Source of the DNA: Chryseobacterium indologenes
Lineage (GTDB): Bacteria > Bacteroidota > Bacteroidia > Flavobacteriales > Weeksellaceae
Assembly (NCBI RefSeq): GCF_018362995.1
Contig: NZ_CP074372.1
Span: 4,030,001 to 4,094,000 of the forward strand
Direction: 5' to 3'
Length of the DNA: 64,000 nt
How positions within the stretch are numbered: the first letter of the stretch is position 1; every line of letters begins with the position of its first letter. The notes beneath the pieces are model-generated. The model ran no database searches and was not told where the DNA came from. It saw nothing but the letters and a program-made list of their open reading frames with translations. The position numbers were made by a program, and so were the translations under genes. Below are positions 7,028 through 16,186 of the stretch, piece after piece.

Positions 7028-9397
7028 ATGTATAAAATTCTTTTTTTTCTGTGTTTGCCAGTTTTGATTCTTGCCCAGAAACAAAAACTTGAAGGAACGG
7101 TTATGAACACTGAAAATGAAAAGCTTTCATCGGTAAAAGTAGAGCTGTATAATTCTCAGAATACATTAATTAAAGAATTGAAAACTGATGAAAACGGAAA
7201 ATTTATACTGGAGGGAATAACAGAACAGGATGTAAAACTGGTCGTTAAAAACCAGGGATATTCTTTATTTGAGAAGAAAATTGATCTGAAAGAATCTGAT
7301 CCTCTGAGTATTATCCTAAAAAAAGGAACGAAGGAAATAGAAGGAGTAGTAATAACGAAACGCAAGCCCTTGGTGAAAAGAAAAGTGGATCGCCTGGAAT
7401 TTAATGTTGAAAACAGCAATATTTCCTCACTCAATGCCTGGGAAATTTTAAAGAATACACCAAGTGTCACCGTAAACAATGATGTACTCGGTGTAAAGGG
7501 AAGTACTGCAATTTTGGTGACCATTAATGATAAAAAGATAATGCTGACGGGTGATGAGCTTAAAAATCTTTTAGAAAATACACAGGGAGATGATGTGAAA
7601 TCGGTAGAAGTGATTACCAACCCGCCGGCAAAATATGAAGCTTCGGGTAGTGCAGTCCTGAATATTGTTCTGAAAAAGAATAAAATTGAAGGCTATCGCG
7701 GAATTCTTTCATCCAAATACATACAGACACAATATGCGAAAGGCGTTTTTGGTCTTTCCCAATATTATAAAAAAGATAAACTTTCCGTTATGGGAAGCTA
7801 TTATAGAGGGCTGGGAACGTACTACCGGGAAGGAACAGACTATGTAAACTACCCGGAAAGCCAAACCCGATGGGTCAGTACGATGAACAGGAATGATAAA
7901 AACTATAACCAGAATACCCTGAATTTTAATGTGGAATATGAATTGGACAGTTTGACCAATGCAAGCCTCAACTACTCAGGGTATTTTTCTCCAAAATCCT
8001 TCGGAACCTACAATGTTCCTACACTGATCTATAATAATCAGGATATTGTAGAATCTAATTATACCACCATCAATGATCATCGCTCACGTTCCATTAATAA
8101 CTCTGTAAGTTTTCAGATAGACAGGAAACTGAATAAGAAAAGCAGTCTTTCATGGATTAATTATTTTACCGGAAACAATGCCGATAAATATCAGAATGTC
8201 ATCACCAATCTGAACTTTGCGGGTCAGTCTCCAAAAGAAGATAATTTTCTTACCAAGAACAAAGCTGATGTTAAGCTGTATTCCACTCAATTCGATTATC
8301 AGTGGAAGGAAGATAAACTGGAGCTGGAAACAGGAGCAAAATATAGTTTTGTAAAAACCAGCAGCGCACTTGACTTCTCTGATAACGAAAATGGGACATT
8401 ACAGTACAGACCGGAAAAGAGCAGCATATTTGATTATAAGGAGCATAATTTTGCCCTGTATTCTTCATTAGCCTACAATATTGGAAAATGGAATTTCAAG
8501 GGAGGTCTCCGCGCAGAAATGACAGATCTAGAAGGAGTAGTCTCTGAACCTTATGAATTGAATAAAACCAACTATTGGAAGTTTTTCCCCACTTTCTATG
8601 TACAATATACCACAGAAAATAAGCAGGAATTCGGTTTCTCTTATGGAAAAAGGATTAGCAGACCTTCCTATTCATGGTTGAACCCTGCAAAATCTTATTA
8701 CAATCTCTTTTCGTACTATCAGGGAGACCCAAAGCTAAAGGCAACCATCACCCATAACCTCAATCTTACCTACTCATGGAAAGAATGGAATGTGGATCTG
8801 TATTACCGGAAAGAAATCTATCCGTCTATGGAAATTTCTTATCAGGAACCAAGTACCAACAGTCTCATTTATTACTTTACCAATATTGAAAAAGGAGAAG
8901 CTTTCGGATTAAGTTTATACAAAAACTTTCAGGTCAAACCATGGTGGAACATCATCCTGTCTGAAAATCTTGAACACAACGAAAATTATTTTAAAGGAAC
9001 AGACGGAATGCTGTATAAAAATAAAGTCTGGAACTGGGTTTCCAATATCTCAACAAGCTTTACACTCGATAAAAACAGCGATTGGAAAATGGAAATAGGA
9101 CACCGTTACTATTCTCCAGGGATACAGGGAACTTTCAGGATCTCGGAATCTTCTTCCACATACCTGGTTGTCAATAAAAAATTCTTTAATAAAAAATGGG
9201 AAGCGAGCCTTTTGTTCAATGATATTTTTAAAACTTCACAGGAAAAAATAAGTACTAAGTATGCCAATCAGGATAATTATTTTATAGATTATCGGGATAC
9301 TCAGAGTTTTACAATTTCTCTGAAATTCAACTTCGGAAATCAGTCTGTAAAAAATGCCAAAACAATAAAGAAGACTGCAGAACAAGATAGATTATAG
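7028..9397 (+). CDS. Outer-membrane beta-barrel protein (TonB-receptor-like, CarboxypepD_reg domain)
   Basis: A 789-residue protein: signal peptide (MYKILFFLCLPVLILAQ), a carboxypeptidase-regulatory-like beta sandwich at about 20-95, a plug-like domain at about 115-215 (ILVTINDKKI ... VKSVEVITNPPAKYEASGSAVLNIVLKK), then a long beta-barrel of the OMP_b-brl_3 type ending in SFTISLKFNFGN. This class of outer-membrane proteins resembles TonB-dependent receptors but lacks a clear TonB box. It follows the GLPGLI gene and has the same ATTAACC box array upstream. I infer that the two form a regulated surface unit, perhaps for peptide or metal handling; the ligand is unknown. Confidence 0.9.
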   Translation: MYKILFFLCLPVLILAQKQKLEGTVMNTENEKLSSVKVELYNSQNTLIKELKTDENGKFILEGITEQDVKLVVKNQGYSLFEKKIDLKESDPLSIILKKGTKEIEGVVITKRKPLVKRKVDRLEFNVENSNISSLNAWEILKNTPSVTVNNDVLGVKGSTAILVTINDKKIMLTGDELKNLLENTQGDDVKSVEVITNPPAKYEASGSAVLNIVLKKNKIEGYRGILSSKYIQTQYAKGVFGLSQYYKKDKLSVMGSYYRGLGTYYREGTDYVNYPESQTRWVSTMNRNDKNYNQNTLNFNVEYELDSLTNASLNYSGYFSPKSFGTYNVPTLIYNNQDIVESNYTTINDHRSRSINNSVSFQIDRKLNKKSSLSWINYFTGNNADKYQNVITNLNFAGQSPKEDNFLTKNKADVKLYSTQFDYQWKEDKLELETGAKYSFVKTSSALDFSDNENGTLQYRPEKSSIFDYKEHNFALYSSLAYNIGKWNFKGGLRAEMTDLEGVVSEPYELNKTNYWKFFPTFYVQYTTENKQEFGFSYGKRISRPSYSWLNPAKSYYNLFSYYQGDPKLKATITHNLNLTYSWKEWNVDLYYRKEIYPSMEISYQEPSTNSLIYYFTNIEKGEAFGLSLYKNFQVKPWWNIILSENLEHNENYFKGTDGMLYKNKVWNWVSNISTSFTLDKNSDWKMEIGHRYYSPGIQGTFRISESSSTYLVVNKKFFNKKWEASLLFNDIFKTSQEKISTKYANQDNYFIDYRDTQSFTISLKFNFGNQSVKNAKTIKKTAEQDRL

Positions 9398-9471
9398 AAT
9401 AATTTACTATAAAACCACTTACAATAGAATATTATTACAAAAGAAATGATTACCTGATGTCACATTTTCGC

Positions 9472-9479
9472 TATTTTTG
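9472..9479 (+). promoter_or_regulatory. Promoter -7 element TATTTTTG upstream of the M1 peptidase
   Basis: This exact TAnnTTTG match lies 24 bases before the ATG at 9504. It supports that start over an upstream frame extension that would begin inside the promoter. Confidence 0.5.
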
Positions 9480-9503
9480 ACACCTATCTTTAAAAAGGTC
9501 ATT

Positions 9504-11369
9504 ATGAAGAAAATTTTTTCCGGAATGCTGATGGTCGTTTCCTTACTGCAATTGTCTGCACAGGAACTCTATATGCCGAGGAATATTAAAAAAGCGTATG
9601 AAAAAGGGACCCGCGATATCTCCGGAGCACCAGGTAAAAACTATTGGCAGAATAAGGGAGTATATAATGTGGATGTGAAAGTGGATGCCAATACCAAAAT
9701 GGTTTCCGGAAAAGAAACAATTGTCTATACGAACAACAGCCCGGATAGTCTGAATGAACTGGCTATTCGATTTGTGAATAACCTTCATAAACCGCAGTCA
9801 CCCAGATCGGGATTTGTGTCTAAAGATTTTCTGTCTTCAGGACTTAAGATTAAATCTTTCATTGTAAACGGAACAAAATATGACGTCAACAGTGACGATT
9901 GGAGTACTGTTGAAAAAGTAAAATTAAAAACAGCTTTAAAGTCTAAATCAAAATCTGAAGTAAAAATTGAATGGGAATATCCGCTTTCAGTACAGAGTGG
10001 AAGAGAAGGTCAGATAGATCCGGAAACATTCTACGTTGCTTATTCTTTTCCAAGAATTTCCGTGTATGATGATTATAACGGATGGGATTTGCTCCCTCAC
10101 TCAGACAGGCAGGAGTTTTACAATGATTTCAACGACTACAGCTTTGCGATCACAGCACCTAAAAATTTTGTAGTCTGGGCAACAGGAGATTTCCTGAACC
10201 CGGAAGCAGTACTTCAGCCTGAGTATTTAAAAAGATATAAAGCTTCATTAAAAAGCGATAAAGTAATGCATATTGCTACAGAGCAGGAAATGAAGTCTGG
10301 GAAAGTAACCAAACCCAATAAATGGAATGTCTGGAAGTTCAAAGCCAGTCACATTACAGATTTCTGCTTTGCAATGAGCAACCATTATGTGTGGGATGCA
10401 TCAAGTGTTCAGTTAAAATCAAAAAGAGCAAGCGTTCAGGCAGGATATAAAAATGATGCAACAGATTTTGAGCACTATGTAGACTGGATGCGTTATAACA
10501 TTGATTGGTTCTCTAAAAACTGGCCGGGAGTAGAATATCCTTATAATGCAATGACTGCTATTCAGGGATTTGCAGACATGGAATACCCAATGATGATCAA
10601 TGATACCAGTATTCCCGATGATCTTCACGATGCAAGGCTGACGGCGGATCATGAAATTGCTCACACCTATTTCCCTTTTTATATGGGAATCAACGAGACG
10701 AGATATGCATTTATGGATGAAGGCTGGGCAACTACCCTGGAATATCTTATAGGAGTTGATGAAAATGGCGAAGCTGCAGCCAAAGAATTTTATAAAAACT
10801 TCCGTGTTAAAAAATGGATTAATGACCCATCTGCAGAACAGGACCAACCGGTGATTACGATGAGTACACAAGTGAGTGGTTCAGGATATGGAAACAATTC
10901 TTATGTGAAAGCCTCTTTGTCTTATCTGGCTCTGAAAGATTATTTGGGAGACGAACTCTTCAAAAAAGCATTGCATCATTATATGGACAACTGGAATGGA
11001 AAACATCCGGTTCCATGGGATTATTTCAATTCTATGAATACAGGGTCAGGGAAAAACCTGAACTGGTTCTTCCAAAATTGGTTTTATACCAATAATTATA
11101 TTGATTTAAAAGTTACAGGTGCATCCCAGATTAATGATATGCTTACTGTAAACATAGCCAATGTAGGCGGGTTTGCAATTCCCTTTGATGCATTAATAGC
11201 ATATGAAGACGGGAGTACAGAAAAACTGCATTTCTCTCCTTCTGTCTGGGAAAAAGATCAGAAACTGACCGATCTTGTGATTCCTATTAAGAAGAAAGTA
11301 AAATCCGTAAAGCTGGATGGAGATCTGTTTATGGATTATACTCCGGAAAATAATCAAAAAAACTTATAA
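9504..11369 (+). CDS. M1 family metallopeptidase (gluzincin aminopeptidase), secreted
   Basis: A 621-residue zinc peptidase from the ATG at 9504, which gives a clean signal peptide MKKIFSGMLMVVSLLQLSAQ; the frame is open upstream to 9477, but that extension overlaps the promoter. The zinc motif HEIAH (about 383-387) and the third ligand Glu at about 406 (FMDEGWATTLE) show the HExxH-x18-E pattern of M1 enzymes. GFADMEYP just upstream stands in the substrate-binding GxMEN position in altered form. The N-terminal beta domain covers about 45-230. It likely trims peptides in the periplasm or at the cell surface. There is no T9SS domain. Confidence 0.92.
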   Translation: MKKIFSGMLMVVSLLQLSAQELYMPRNIKKAYEKGTRDISGAPGKNYWQNKGVYNVDVKVDANTKMVSGKETIVYTNNSPDSLNELAIRFVNNLHKPQSPRSGFVSKDFLSSGLKIKSFIVNGTKYDVNSDDWSTVEKVKLKTALKSKSKSEVKIEWEYPLSVQSGREGQIDPETFYVAYSFPRISVYDDYNGWDLLPHSDRQEFYNDFNDYSFAITAPKNFVVWATGDFLNPEAVLQPEYLKRYKASLKSDKVMHIATEQEMKSGKVTKPNKWNVWKFKASHITDFCFAMSNHYVWDASSVQLKSKRASVQAGYKNDATDFEHYVDWMRYNIDWFSKNWPGVEYPYNAMTAIQGFADMEYPMMINDTSIPDDLHDARLTADHEIAHTYFPFYMGINETRYAFMDEGWATTLEYLIGVDENGEAAAKEFYKNFRVKKWINDPSAEQDQPVITMSTQVSGSGYGNNSYVKASLSYLALKDYLGDELFKKALHHYMDNWNGKHPVPWDYFNSMNTGSGKNLNWFFQNWFYTNNYIDLKVTGASQINDMLTVNIANVGGFAIPFDALIAYEDGSTEKLHFSPSVWEKDQKLTDLVIPIKKKVKSVKLDGDLFMDYTPENNQKNL

Positions 11370-11372
11370 AGT

Positions 11373-11399
11373 AAAAGCCTTCAGATTCTGAAGGCTTTT
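11373..11399. terminator. Bidirectional terminator
   Basis: A perfect 12-bp stem (AAAAGCCTTCAG / CTGAAGGCTTTT) with a 3-base loop lies between convergent genes; A and T tracts make it work in both directions. Confidence 0.85.
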
Positions 11400-11405
11400 G
11401 TATTT

Positions 11406-12815
11406 TTAAAAATAGGCAGTTAATCTTAACCCTAATGTAATATAATTGATTTTTTCTTTAGCAATCAGGTTGTTAAGTTCCTGGTCCAGCTCAGCACTTT
11501 CCTTGATCTCATCGCTGAAGTGATAACGGATCGTAGAGTTGATCTGATTGTAATCCGTATAGAACGTAAGACCTAGTCCCGGATTGAACCTGTAAGTCAT
11601 CGCTGCTCCTGTATTCCAACGGAAAGCCGGTTTAGGCTTGTATCGGGCTATCTGAAGTTCGTGGTTAGGAGCGTCTATATCGTCTCCTTTTACAAAAACT
11701 TTTCCACTGGCAGTAGCAGCATATCCTCCGGTTAACTTTAAAGTAAGCTGCCATTTATCTGAGAATTCATGAGAAAAATAAGGTCCAATCCCTGCAGCCA
11801 GGAAGCCCATGGATTGTGTTTTGATTTCGTGGTTGCCAAAATCCTGCCCGTCATCAAAAGTTATTCTCTGAGATTTTATAGGGAAGCTGCTGAAGGTAAC
11901 ATCTGCGCCCACACCCCATTTTTTTGAAAAGAAATAAGCTCCTTCCAATCCTCCTTCAAAACCTACTTGTTTTTTGTCATCCAGTTCAGATTCTCTCAGG
12001 AAATTGGTTGTACCTAATGCGGTACCCATCTTCAGGGTAAGAAAAGACGGATAATCATTTCCTTGTATTCTGGATAAGATACTTAAATTATCCCCTTTAT
12101 TCTTATAAATTTTATCAACAAAAAAATACCCGAGTTCTGTGGATATAATTCCGATACCAGCGCCGGCAAGAATATCCGGAACCCAGTGTCTGTTATTTAA
12201 ATTTCGGCCAAGTCCTGTAATAGCGGCAGAACCATATCCTGCAATACTGTAGGCCGGGTTTACCATACCATATTCCTTATGCAGAAAACTTGCATTGGTA
12301 AAAGCCATTGCAGCATGTCCTGATGGAAACGAATTGTTTTTGGAGCCATCCGGACGTTCAACTTTTGCTGTATACTTAATAGAATTAACTAAAATAGCCA
12401 TGATGACTAAACTTGTACCATAAGACAAAGTTGCCCGCCCAATATTATTCCGGCCTTTTACACCTGCCAGTTTTAATCCGTAAACAGTTGCAGCCGGAGC
12501 ATACTGAAGATAATCATCAAATTTGACCTTGAAATTAGGAAGATAGCGGTTTCTTACTTCACGGATATTCTCTTTTTCTCCCCATGTTGCAGCAGCCGCC
12601 GTGAAAAGAAGGGCAGGAGCCACTGACTTTTTCACCCACTCCTTTTTGAAAAATGGTGTTTTCTGCTGAGGTATAGAGCCTGAATTGATAAGTGCAATAT
12701 CTTCCCTGAGATTTCGGGATTGGATAGTATCCTGTGTTTTAATTTGGATAGTATCCTGTGCTTTTATACAGTATAGATGCAATAGTATTCCTGATGCTAA
12801 TGCTAATTTTTTCAT
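11406..12815 (-). CDS. PAP2-family phosphatase with C-terminal outer-membrane barrel-like domain
   Basis: A 469-residue protein with signal peptide MKKLALASGILLHLYCIKAQ. The PAP2 motifs are complete: K147-x6-R154-P155, P164-SGH167 and G203-R204-x5-H210-x3-D214. The region after about 260 consists of repeated amphipathic strands (GVGADVTFSS, MGFLAAGIGPYFSHE, AAMTYRFNPGLGLTFYTDYN, ITLGLRLTAYF) ending in an aromatic residue, as in a small outer-membrane barrel. It probably dephosphorylates lipid-linked or lipid A phosphates in the envelope. A 17-bp unit (TTGGATAGTATCCTGTG) is tandemly repeated near the N-terminus, giving the repeated QDTIQ. It converges with the M1 peptidase. Confidence 0.85.
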   Translation of the reverse strand: MKKLALASGILLHLYCIKAQDTIQIKTQDTIQSRNLREDIALINSGSIPQQKTPFFKKEWVKKSVAPALLFTAAAATWGEKENIREVRNRYLPNFKVKFDDYLQYAPAATVYGLKLAGVKGRNNIGRATLSYGTSLVIMAILVNSIKYTAKVERPDGSKNNSFPSGHAAMAFTNASFLHKEYGMVNPAYSIAGYGSAAITGLGRNLNNRHWVPDILAGAGIGIISTELGYFFVDKIYKNKGDNLSILSRIQGNDYPSFLTLKMGTALGTTNFLRESELDDKKQVGFEGGLEGAYFFSKKWGVGADVTFSSFPIKSQRITFDDGQDFGNHEIKTQSMGFLAAGIGPYFSHEFSDKWQLTLKLTGGYAATASGKVFVKGDDIDAPNHELQIARYKPKPAFRWNTGAAMTYRFNPGLGLTFYTDYNQINSTIRYHFSDEIKESAELDQELNNLIAKEKINYITLGLRLTAYF

Positions 12816-12859
12816 CGTAGTGGTGCTGAAATTTAAGTCGCGTAAAAATATTAAAAAAA

Positions 12860-12882
12860 TCTATCCCAAAAATTGAGATAGA
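12860..12882 (-). terminator. Candidate terminator of the first M43 gene
   Basis: TCTATC / GATAGA stem (6 bp, 11-base loop) followed on the minus strand by a T-rich run. It shares the TCTATCCCAAA...ATAGAC text with the longer palindrome at 14239-14268, so terminator and gene appear to have been duplicated together. Confidence 0.5.
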
Positions 12883-12920
12883 CTATTTTAATGTTTTTAT
12901 AATATTCAGCTAACTTGCTA

Positions 12921-13934
12921 TTATCTTAAGCCAGATCTTGGTCCGGATGCTGCTACTACAGCCTGCATTCTTGTTTTTTGATTAGCTGAGAACATTACCA
13001 TAGATTTGTCATCTACATAATCCATATAGTTCATGAACATCTGAGAACGGCTTACCCCTCCACAAACTCTGTTCAGAGGATAAGTAGGATTCCCGTAGTT
13101 AGGACCTGGAGATACCGGAGTGTCATTAGAGTAATCTGTTTGGCATCCTGTATCAGATGATCCCCAAAGGTGTGGCAAATTCAGGTAGTGTCCTACTTCA
13201 TGAGTTACTGTTCTTCCTAAGTTGAATGGAGCAGAAGCACCGGTTTTTCCGATATATTGATATCCTATTACAAGACCATCATACCATTGCCCTGCATTTT
13301 CAGGGTAATACGCATAGCCTAAAGTTCCTGGTTGGTTATTCTCATCAAGGATCGAGTTAACAACCCATATATTCATATTTTTAGTCACATCAGTAGCATC
13401 AATCCCTCCTGTGCTTGCCTTTTTCATTTGCTCAAGATCAGATCTCCAACCTGTTTTTGTACTTTGTTTACGGTTGGTAGCTACTAATTTGAAACGGATT
13501 TTTACGTCTCCTGCTGCTGAAGGTTGAAATGCTGAAGGAATTTTATTAATGTCAGAATTGGTAGCACCATAATCAGCATTCAGTACTGCAATTTGTTCTG
13601 CGATTCTTGCGTCAGAAACATTTTGAGCGGAAGTGTTGTAAATTACATTAAAAACTACCGGAATCTCAACGGTTCCATCTGCCAGAACTTTTCCCAATTT
13701 AAGATTTTCAGCAAATTTTTCAGTACCGAGTTCAATATCGGCCATTTTTTGTTTTAGTGCAGGGTTTTTCAGAAGCATTGCCTGTCTTATTCCTTCTGAA
13801 GGACAGCTTCTTTTAAGAGCGCCTGGAGCGGAAGCTTCCTGATCCACAGGCGTTTCATTTTGATTACTTAAGTTGTCGGAGTTACATGCCGACATAAAGC
13901 CCAGAACCAGGGCTCCGAATAAGAATTTTCTCAT
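12921..13934 (-). CDS. M43-family zinc metalloprotease lipoprotein (copy 1)
   Basis: A 337-residue protein with a lipoprotein signal (lipobox FMSAC, Cys17), so it is probably anchored to a membrane. The metzincin zinc site is His245-Glu246-x2-His249-x5-His255 (HEVGHYLNLPH), with Asn where most metzincins have Gly, and a Met-turn in MFMNYMDY at about 299-306. These are hallmarks of the M43 cytophagalysin/pappalysin group. There is no T9SS domain. It is closely similar throughout to the copies at 14292 and 18426 (shared LADGTVEIPV, NVSDARIAEQIAVLNADY, SRSQMFMNYMDY) and shares an almost identical 50-base upstream leader with the 14292 copy. Confidence 0.93.
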   Translation of the reverse strand: MRKFLFGALVLGFMSACNSDNLSNQNETPVDQEASAPGALKRSCPSEGIRQAMLLKNPALKQKMADIELGTEKFAENLKLGKVLADGTVEIPVVFNVIYNTSAQNVSDARIAEQIAVLNADYGATNSDINKIPSAFQPSAAGDVKIRFKLVATNRKQSTKTGWRSDLEQMKKASTGGIDATDVTKNMNIWVVNSILDENNQPGTLGYAYYPENAGQWYDGLVIGYQYIGKTGASAPFNLGRTVTHEVGHYLNLPHLWGSSDTGCQTDYSNDTPVSPGPNYGNPTYPLNRVCGGVSRSQMFMNYMDYVDDKSMVMFSANQKTRMQAVVAASGPRSGLR

Positions 13935-13952
13935 ATCGTTATAATATAATTT

Positions 13953-14002
13953 GGTTGAGGGTGTGAAATTATATTATTTGAAATTGATATGCAAATAATT
14001 TT
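13953..14002 (-). promoter_or_regulatory. Conserved upstream leader of M43 copy 1
   Basis: This 50-base block matches 15311-15360 at 47 positions. On the minus strand it contains TTTG (13995-13992) followed 18 bases later by TATAATTT, a plausible -33/-7 pair. Confidence 0.55.
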
Positions 14003-14238
14003 AGAAAATATTTAACGAATATTTATTTAATGATTGTTTTGGTTGTGTTTATTGTAACTTAAATTGGTATTTATTAAATTTTAATCAATTTTATTGATTT
14101 GTTTTATATTTCACGCATAAGTGTATTTTTAAGTGTAAATAATTTTATAGTCTATATAATTTGTAGGATATTTTTCGTGAAAAATTCATTAATGAAAATA
14201 TCTTAAATACAGAATTTTGATTTAAGAAAGGGTACAAA

Positions 14239-14268
14239 AAAGTCTATCCCAAATTTGGAATAGACTTT
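14239..14268 (-). terminator. Terminator of M43 copy 2
   Basis: Two 15-base arms (AAAGTCTATCCCAAA / TTTGGAATAGACTTT), mismatched at one position, are followed on the minus strand by a T run, 24 bases after the stop of the 14292 gene. Confidence 0.75.
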
Positions 14269-14291
14269 ACAATATAATTTAAACATGCGTA

Positions 14292-15296
14292 TTAATAGAC
14301 TCTTAATCCGGATCTTGCACCAGAAGAGGCTACTACAGACTGCATTCTTGTTTTCTGTCCTGAAGAGAACATGAACATAGCTGCGTCATCTACATAATCC
14401 ATATAGTTCATAAACATTACAGATCTTTGTACACCGCTGCAAGTATTGTATAGAGGATAAGAAGGCTTTCCGTAATTTGCTGTAGTTTGTGTAGGAGTAT
14501 CACTTACCAGGTCATTTCCGCAATTAGCATCTCCCCAGATGTGTCTTAAATTTAAATAATGTCCTACTTCATGTGTTGCTGTTCTTCCAAGGTTAAAAGG
14601 TGAAGAAGCTCCTGTCTTTCCAAAATATGGAGCAGCAATTACAACACCGTCATTCCAGAGACCTGCAGATTCAGGGAAAGTTGCATATCCAAGAATTGTA
14701 CGTCCCTGGCTGGTCATTTTGCCCACCACCCATAAATTTAAATAATTAGTAGGATTAGTTGCGTCAATTCCTCCTTTAGATGCTTTTTTCATGTCGTCAT
14801 TGGTAGCCCAGCTGGTTTTTGAAGTAGATTTTCTAACAGTATTTACCAGTCGGAATTTTACTTTTGTGTCACCAGAACTTACAGTTTGAAATTCGGTTGG
14901 AATTTTGCTGGCATCACTGTTGGTGCCGGAATAGTCAGCATTTAATACTGCAATTTGCTCAGCAATTCTTGCGTCAGAAACGTTTTCAGCTGTAGTCTTG
15001 TAGATGACATTCACTATAACTGGAATTTCTACAGTACCATCAGCCAGAACTTTTCCAAACTTTATATCATTGGCGAATTTTTCTGTATTGGTTTCTAATG
15101 CCGCAAATCTTTGCTGAAGTTCAGGACTTTTTTTCAATGCTTCCTGTCTGATTTCCTCAGAAGCACAGCCTCTTTGAGCAAAGCCTGCTGTAGTTACTGC
15201 TTCGTCAGTTGTGTTTTCATTTTGATTGGTGATGCTGTCATTGTTACATGCAGACATTACACTGAGCATAAGAGCTCCAAATAATAGTTTTTTCAT
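14292..15296 (-). CDS. M43-family zinc metalloprotease lipoprotein (copy 2)
   Basis: A 334-residue paralogue of the 12921 gene. The lipobox is VMSAC (Cys17). The zinc site is HEVGHYLNLRH (His242, Glu243, His246, His252), with the Met-turn region MFMNYMDY. The two adjacent copies are head-to-tail, each with its own leader and terminator, so this is a tandem duplication. The response-regulator gene (15545) ends upstream on the same strand, and the copy at 18426 lies on the far side of that operon. The substrate is unknown. Confidence 0.93.
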   Translation of the reverse strand: MKKLLFGALMLSVMSACNNDSITNQNENTTDEAVTTAGFAQRGCASEEIRQEALKKSPELQQRFAALETNTEKFANDIKFGKVLADGTVEIPVIVNVIYKTTAENVSDARIAEQIAVLNADYSGTNSDASKIPTEFQTVSSGDTKVKFRLVNTVRKSTSKTSWATNDDMKKASKGGIDATNPTNYLNLWVVGKMTSQGRTILGYATFPESAGLWNDGVVIAAPYFGKTGASSPFNLGRTATHEVGHYLNLRHIWGDANCGNDLVSDTPTQTTANYGKPSYPLYNTCSGVQRSVMFMNYMDYVDDAAMFMFSSGQKTRMQSVVASSGARSGLRVY

Positions 15297-15310
15297 ATCA
15301 AAATCATTTA

Positions 15311-15360
15311 GGTTGAGGATGTGAAATTATATTATTTGAAATTAATATGCAAATATTTTT
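15311..15360 (-). promoter_or_regulatory. Conserved upstream leader of M43 copy 2
   Basis: Near-identical (47/50) to 13953-14002. On the minus strand TTTG at 15353-15350 and TATAATTT 18 bases later form a plausible promoter pair, so both proteases are probably under the same control. Confidence 0.55.
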
Positions 15361-15544
15361 CTTGTTCCTTTAAGTAATGTGTAATTATTTAAATATTTGT
15401 TTGATTATATTTTAATATTATTTAAAAAACATTGAATATTAATCAATTTTATAAAACAGCTTGTTTTGTATTTTGTTTTTGAATGATTTTTATGAATACT
15501 TTTCGTTTAAATTTATTTTTAAAGGAATTTTTTCACGGTAAATT

Positions 15545-16186
15545 TTAGTTTGCAAAACCATTTTTAATAGCAAATACAGCCAATCCGACACGGGTTTTTA
15601 AATCCAGTTTTTCACAAAGCTGATCGCGATAACTTTCCACGGTTCTTGGACTGCAGCACATTCTGTCTGCAATTTCTTTATAGCTGAGTTCTGTTACGGT
15701 ATACTTCAGGAATTCTTTTTCTCTGTCAGAAATTCTTACGGCAATTTCGGATTCCGTTTCTTTATTAAGGTTAGAGAAAATAATTTTAGAGGCCCAGTCC
15801 GGATAAAAGAAACCATCACTGTTCAACCGGGTAAGTGCTGTTTCCAGATCTCTTGGGTGGGTGTTTTTTAAAAGGTAACCTTTTGCCCCGCTTTTGATCA
15901 TTTTAATTACACTGTTGTCATCACCCTGCATACTAAGTGCCATGATTTTAATGGGAGGATGATTTTTTGTAAGCCAGACAGCGGTTTCAAAACCGTCCAT
16001 AATCGGCATGCTGATATCCAAAAGAATGATATCCGGAATGGTATTTCCTTCTTCGATTTTTTGGATAAGGTCTTTTCCGTTCTCGCAAACATAGATAACT
16101 TCAAACTCATTGAAATTACCAATAATGCCTTCCAGGGCTTTTGCGATAAGTATATGATCGTCAACAATTACAATAGATTTCTTCAT
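15545..16186 (-). CDS. NarL/LuxR-family response regulator
   Basis: A 213-residue regulator: receiver domain with acidic pair Asp9-Asp10, phosphoacceptor Asp57 (IILLDISMPIMDG) and switch Lys (KGYLLKN), then a LuxR-type HTH at about 150-210 (LSYKEIADRMCCSPRTVESYRDQLCEKL). It starts inside the kinase gene (4-base overlap) and is the last gene of a four-gene operon (18182 to 15545). The surrounding M43 protease genes are candidate targets by position only. Confidence 0.94.
   Translation of the reverse strand: MKKSIVIVDDHILIAKALEGIIGNFNEFEVIYVCENGKDLIQKIEEGNTIPDIILLDISMPIMDGFETAVWLTKNHPPIKIMALSMQGDDNSVIKMIKSGAKGYLLKNTHPRDLETALTRLNSDGFFYPDWASKIIFSNLNKETESEIAVRISDREKEFLKYTVTELSYKEIADRMCCSPRTVESYRDQLCEKLDLKTRVGLAVFAIKNGFAN

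Larger units (their letters stand above)
13935..14291. other. AT-rich spacer between M43 copies 1 and 2
   Basis: A 357-base gap. It contains the conserved leader/promoter of copy 1 (13953-14002) and the terminator palindrome of copy 2 (14239-14268). Nothing coding was seen in the remaining AT-rich sequence. Confidence 0.6.

Noticed and set aside
10419-10871. 150-codon open frame on the minus strand
   Set aside because: It is antisense to the zinc-binding domain of the M1 peptidase; no motif and no start signals.
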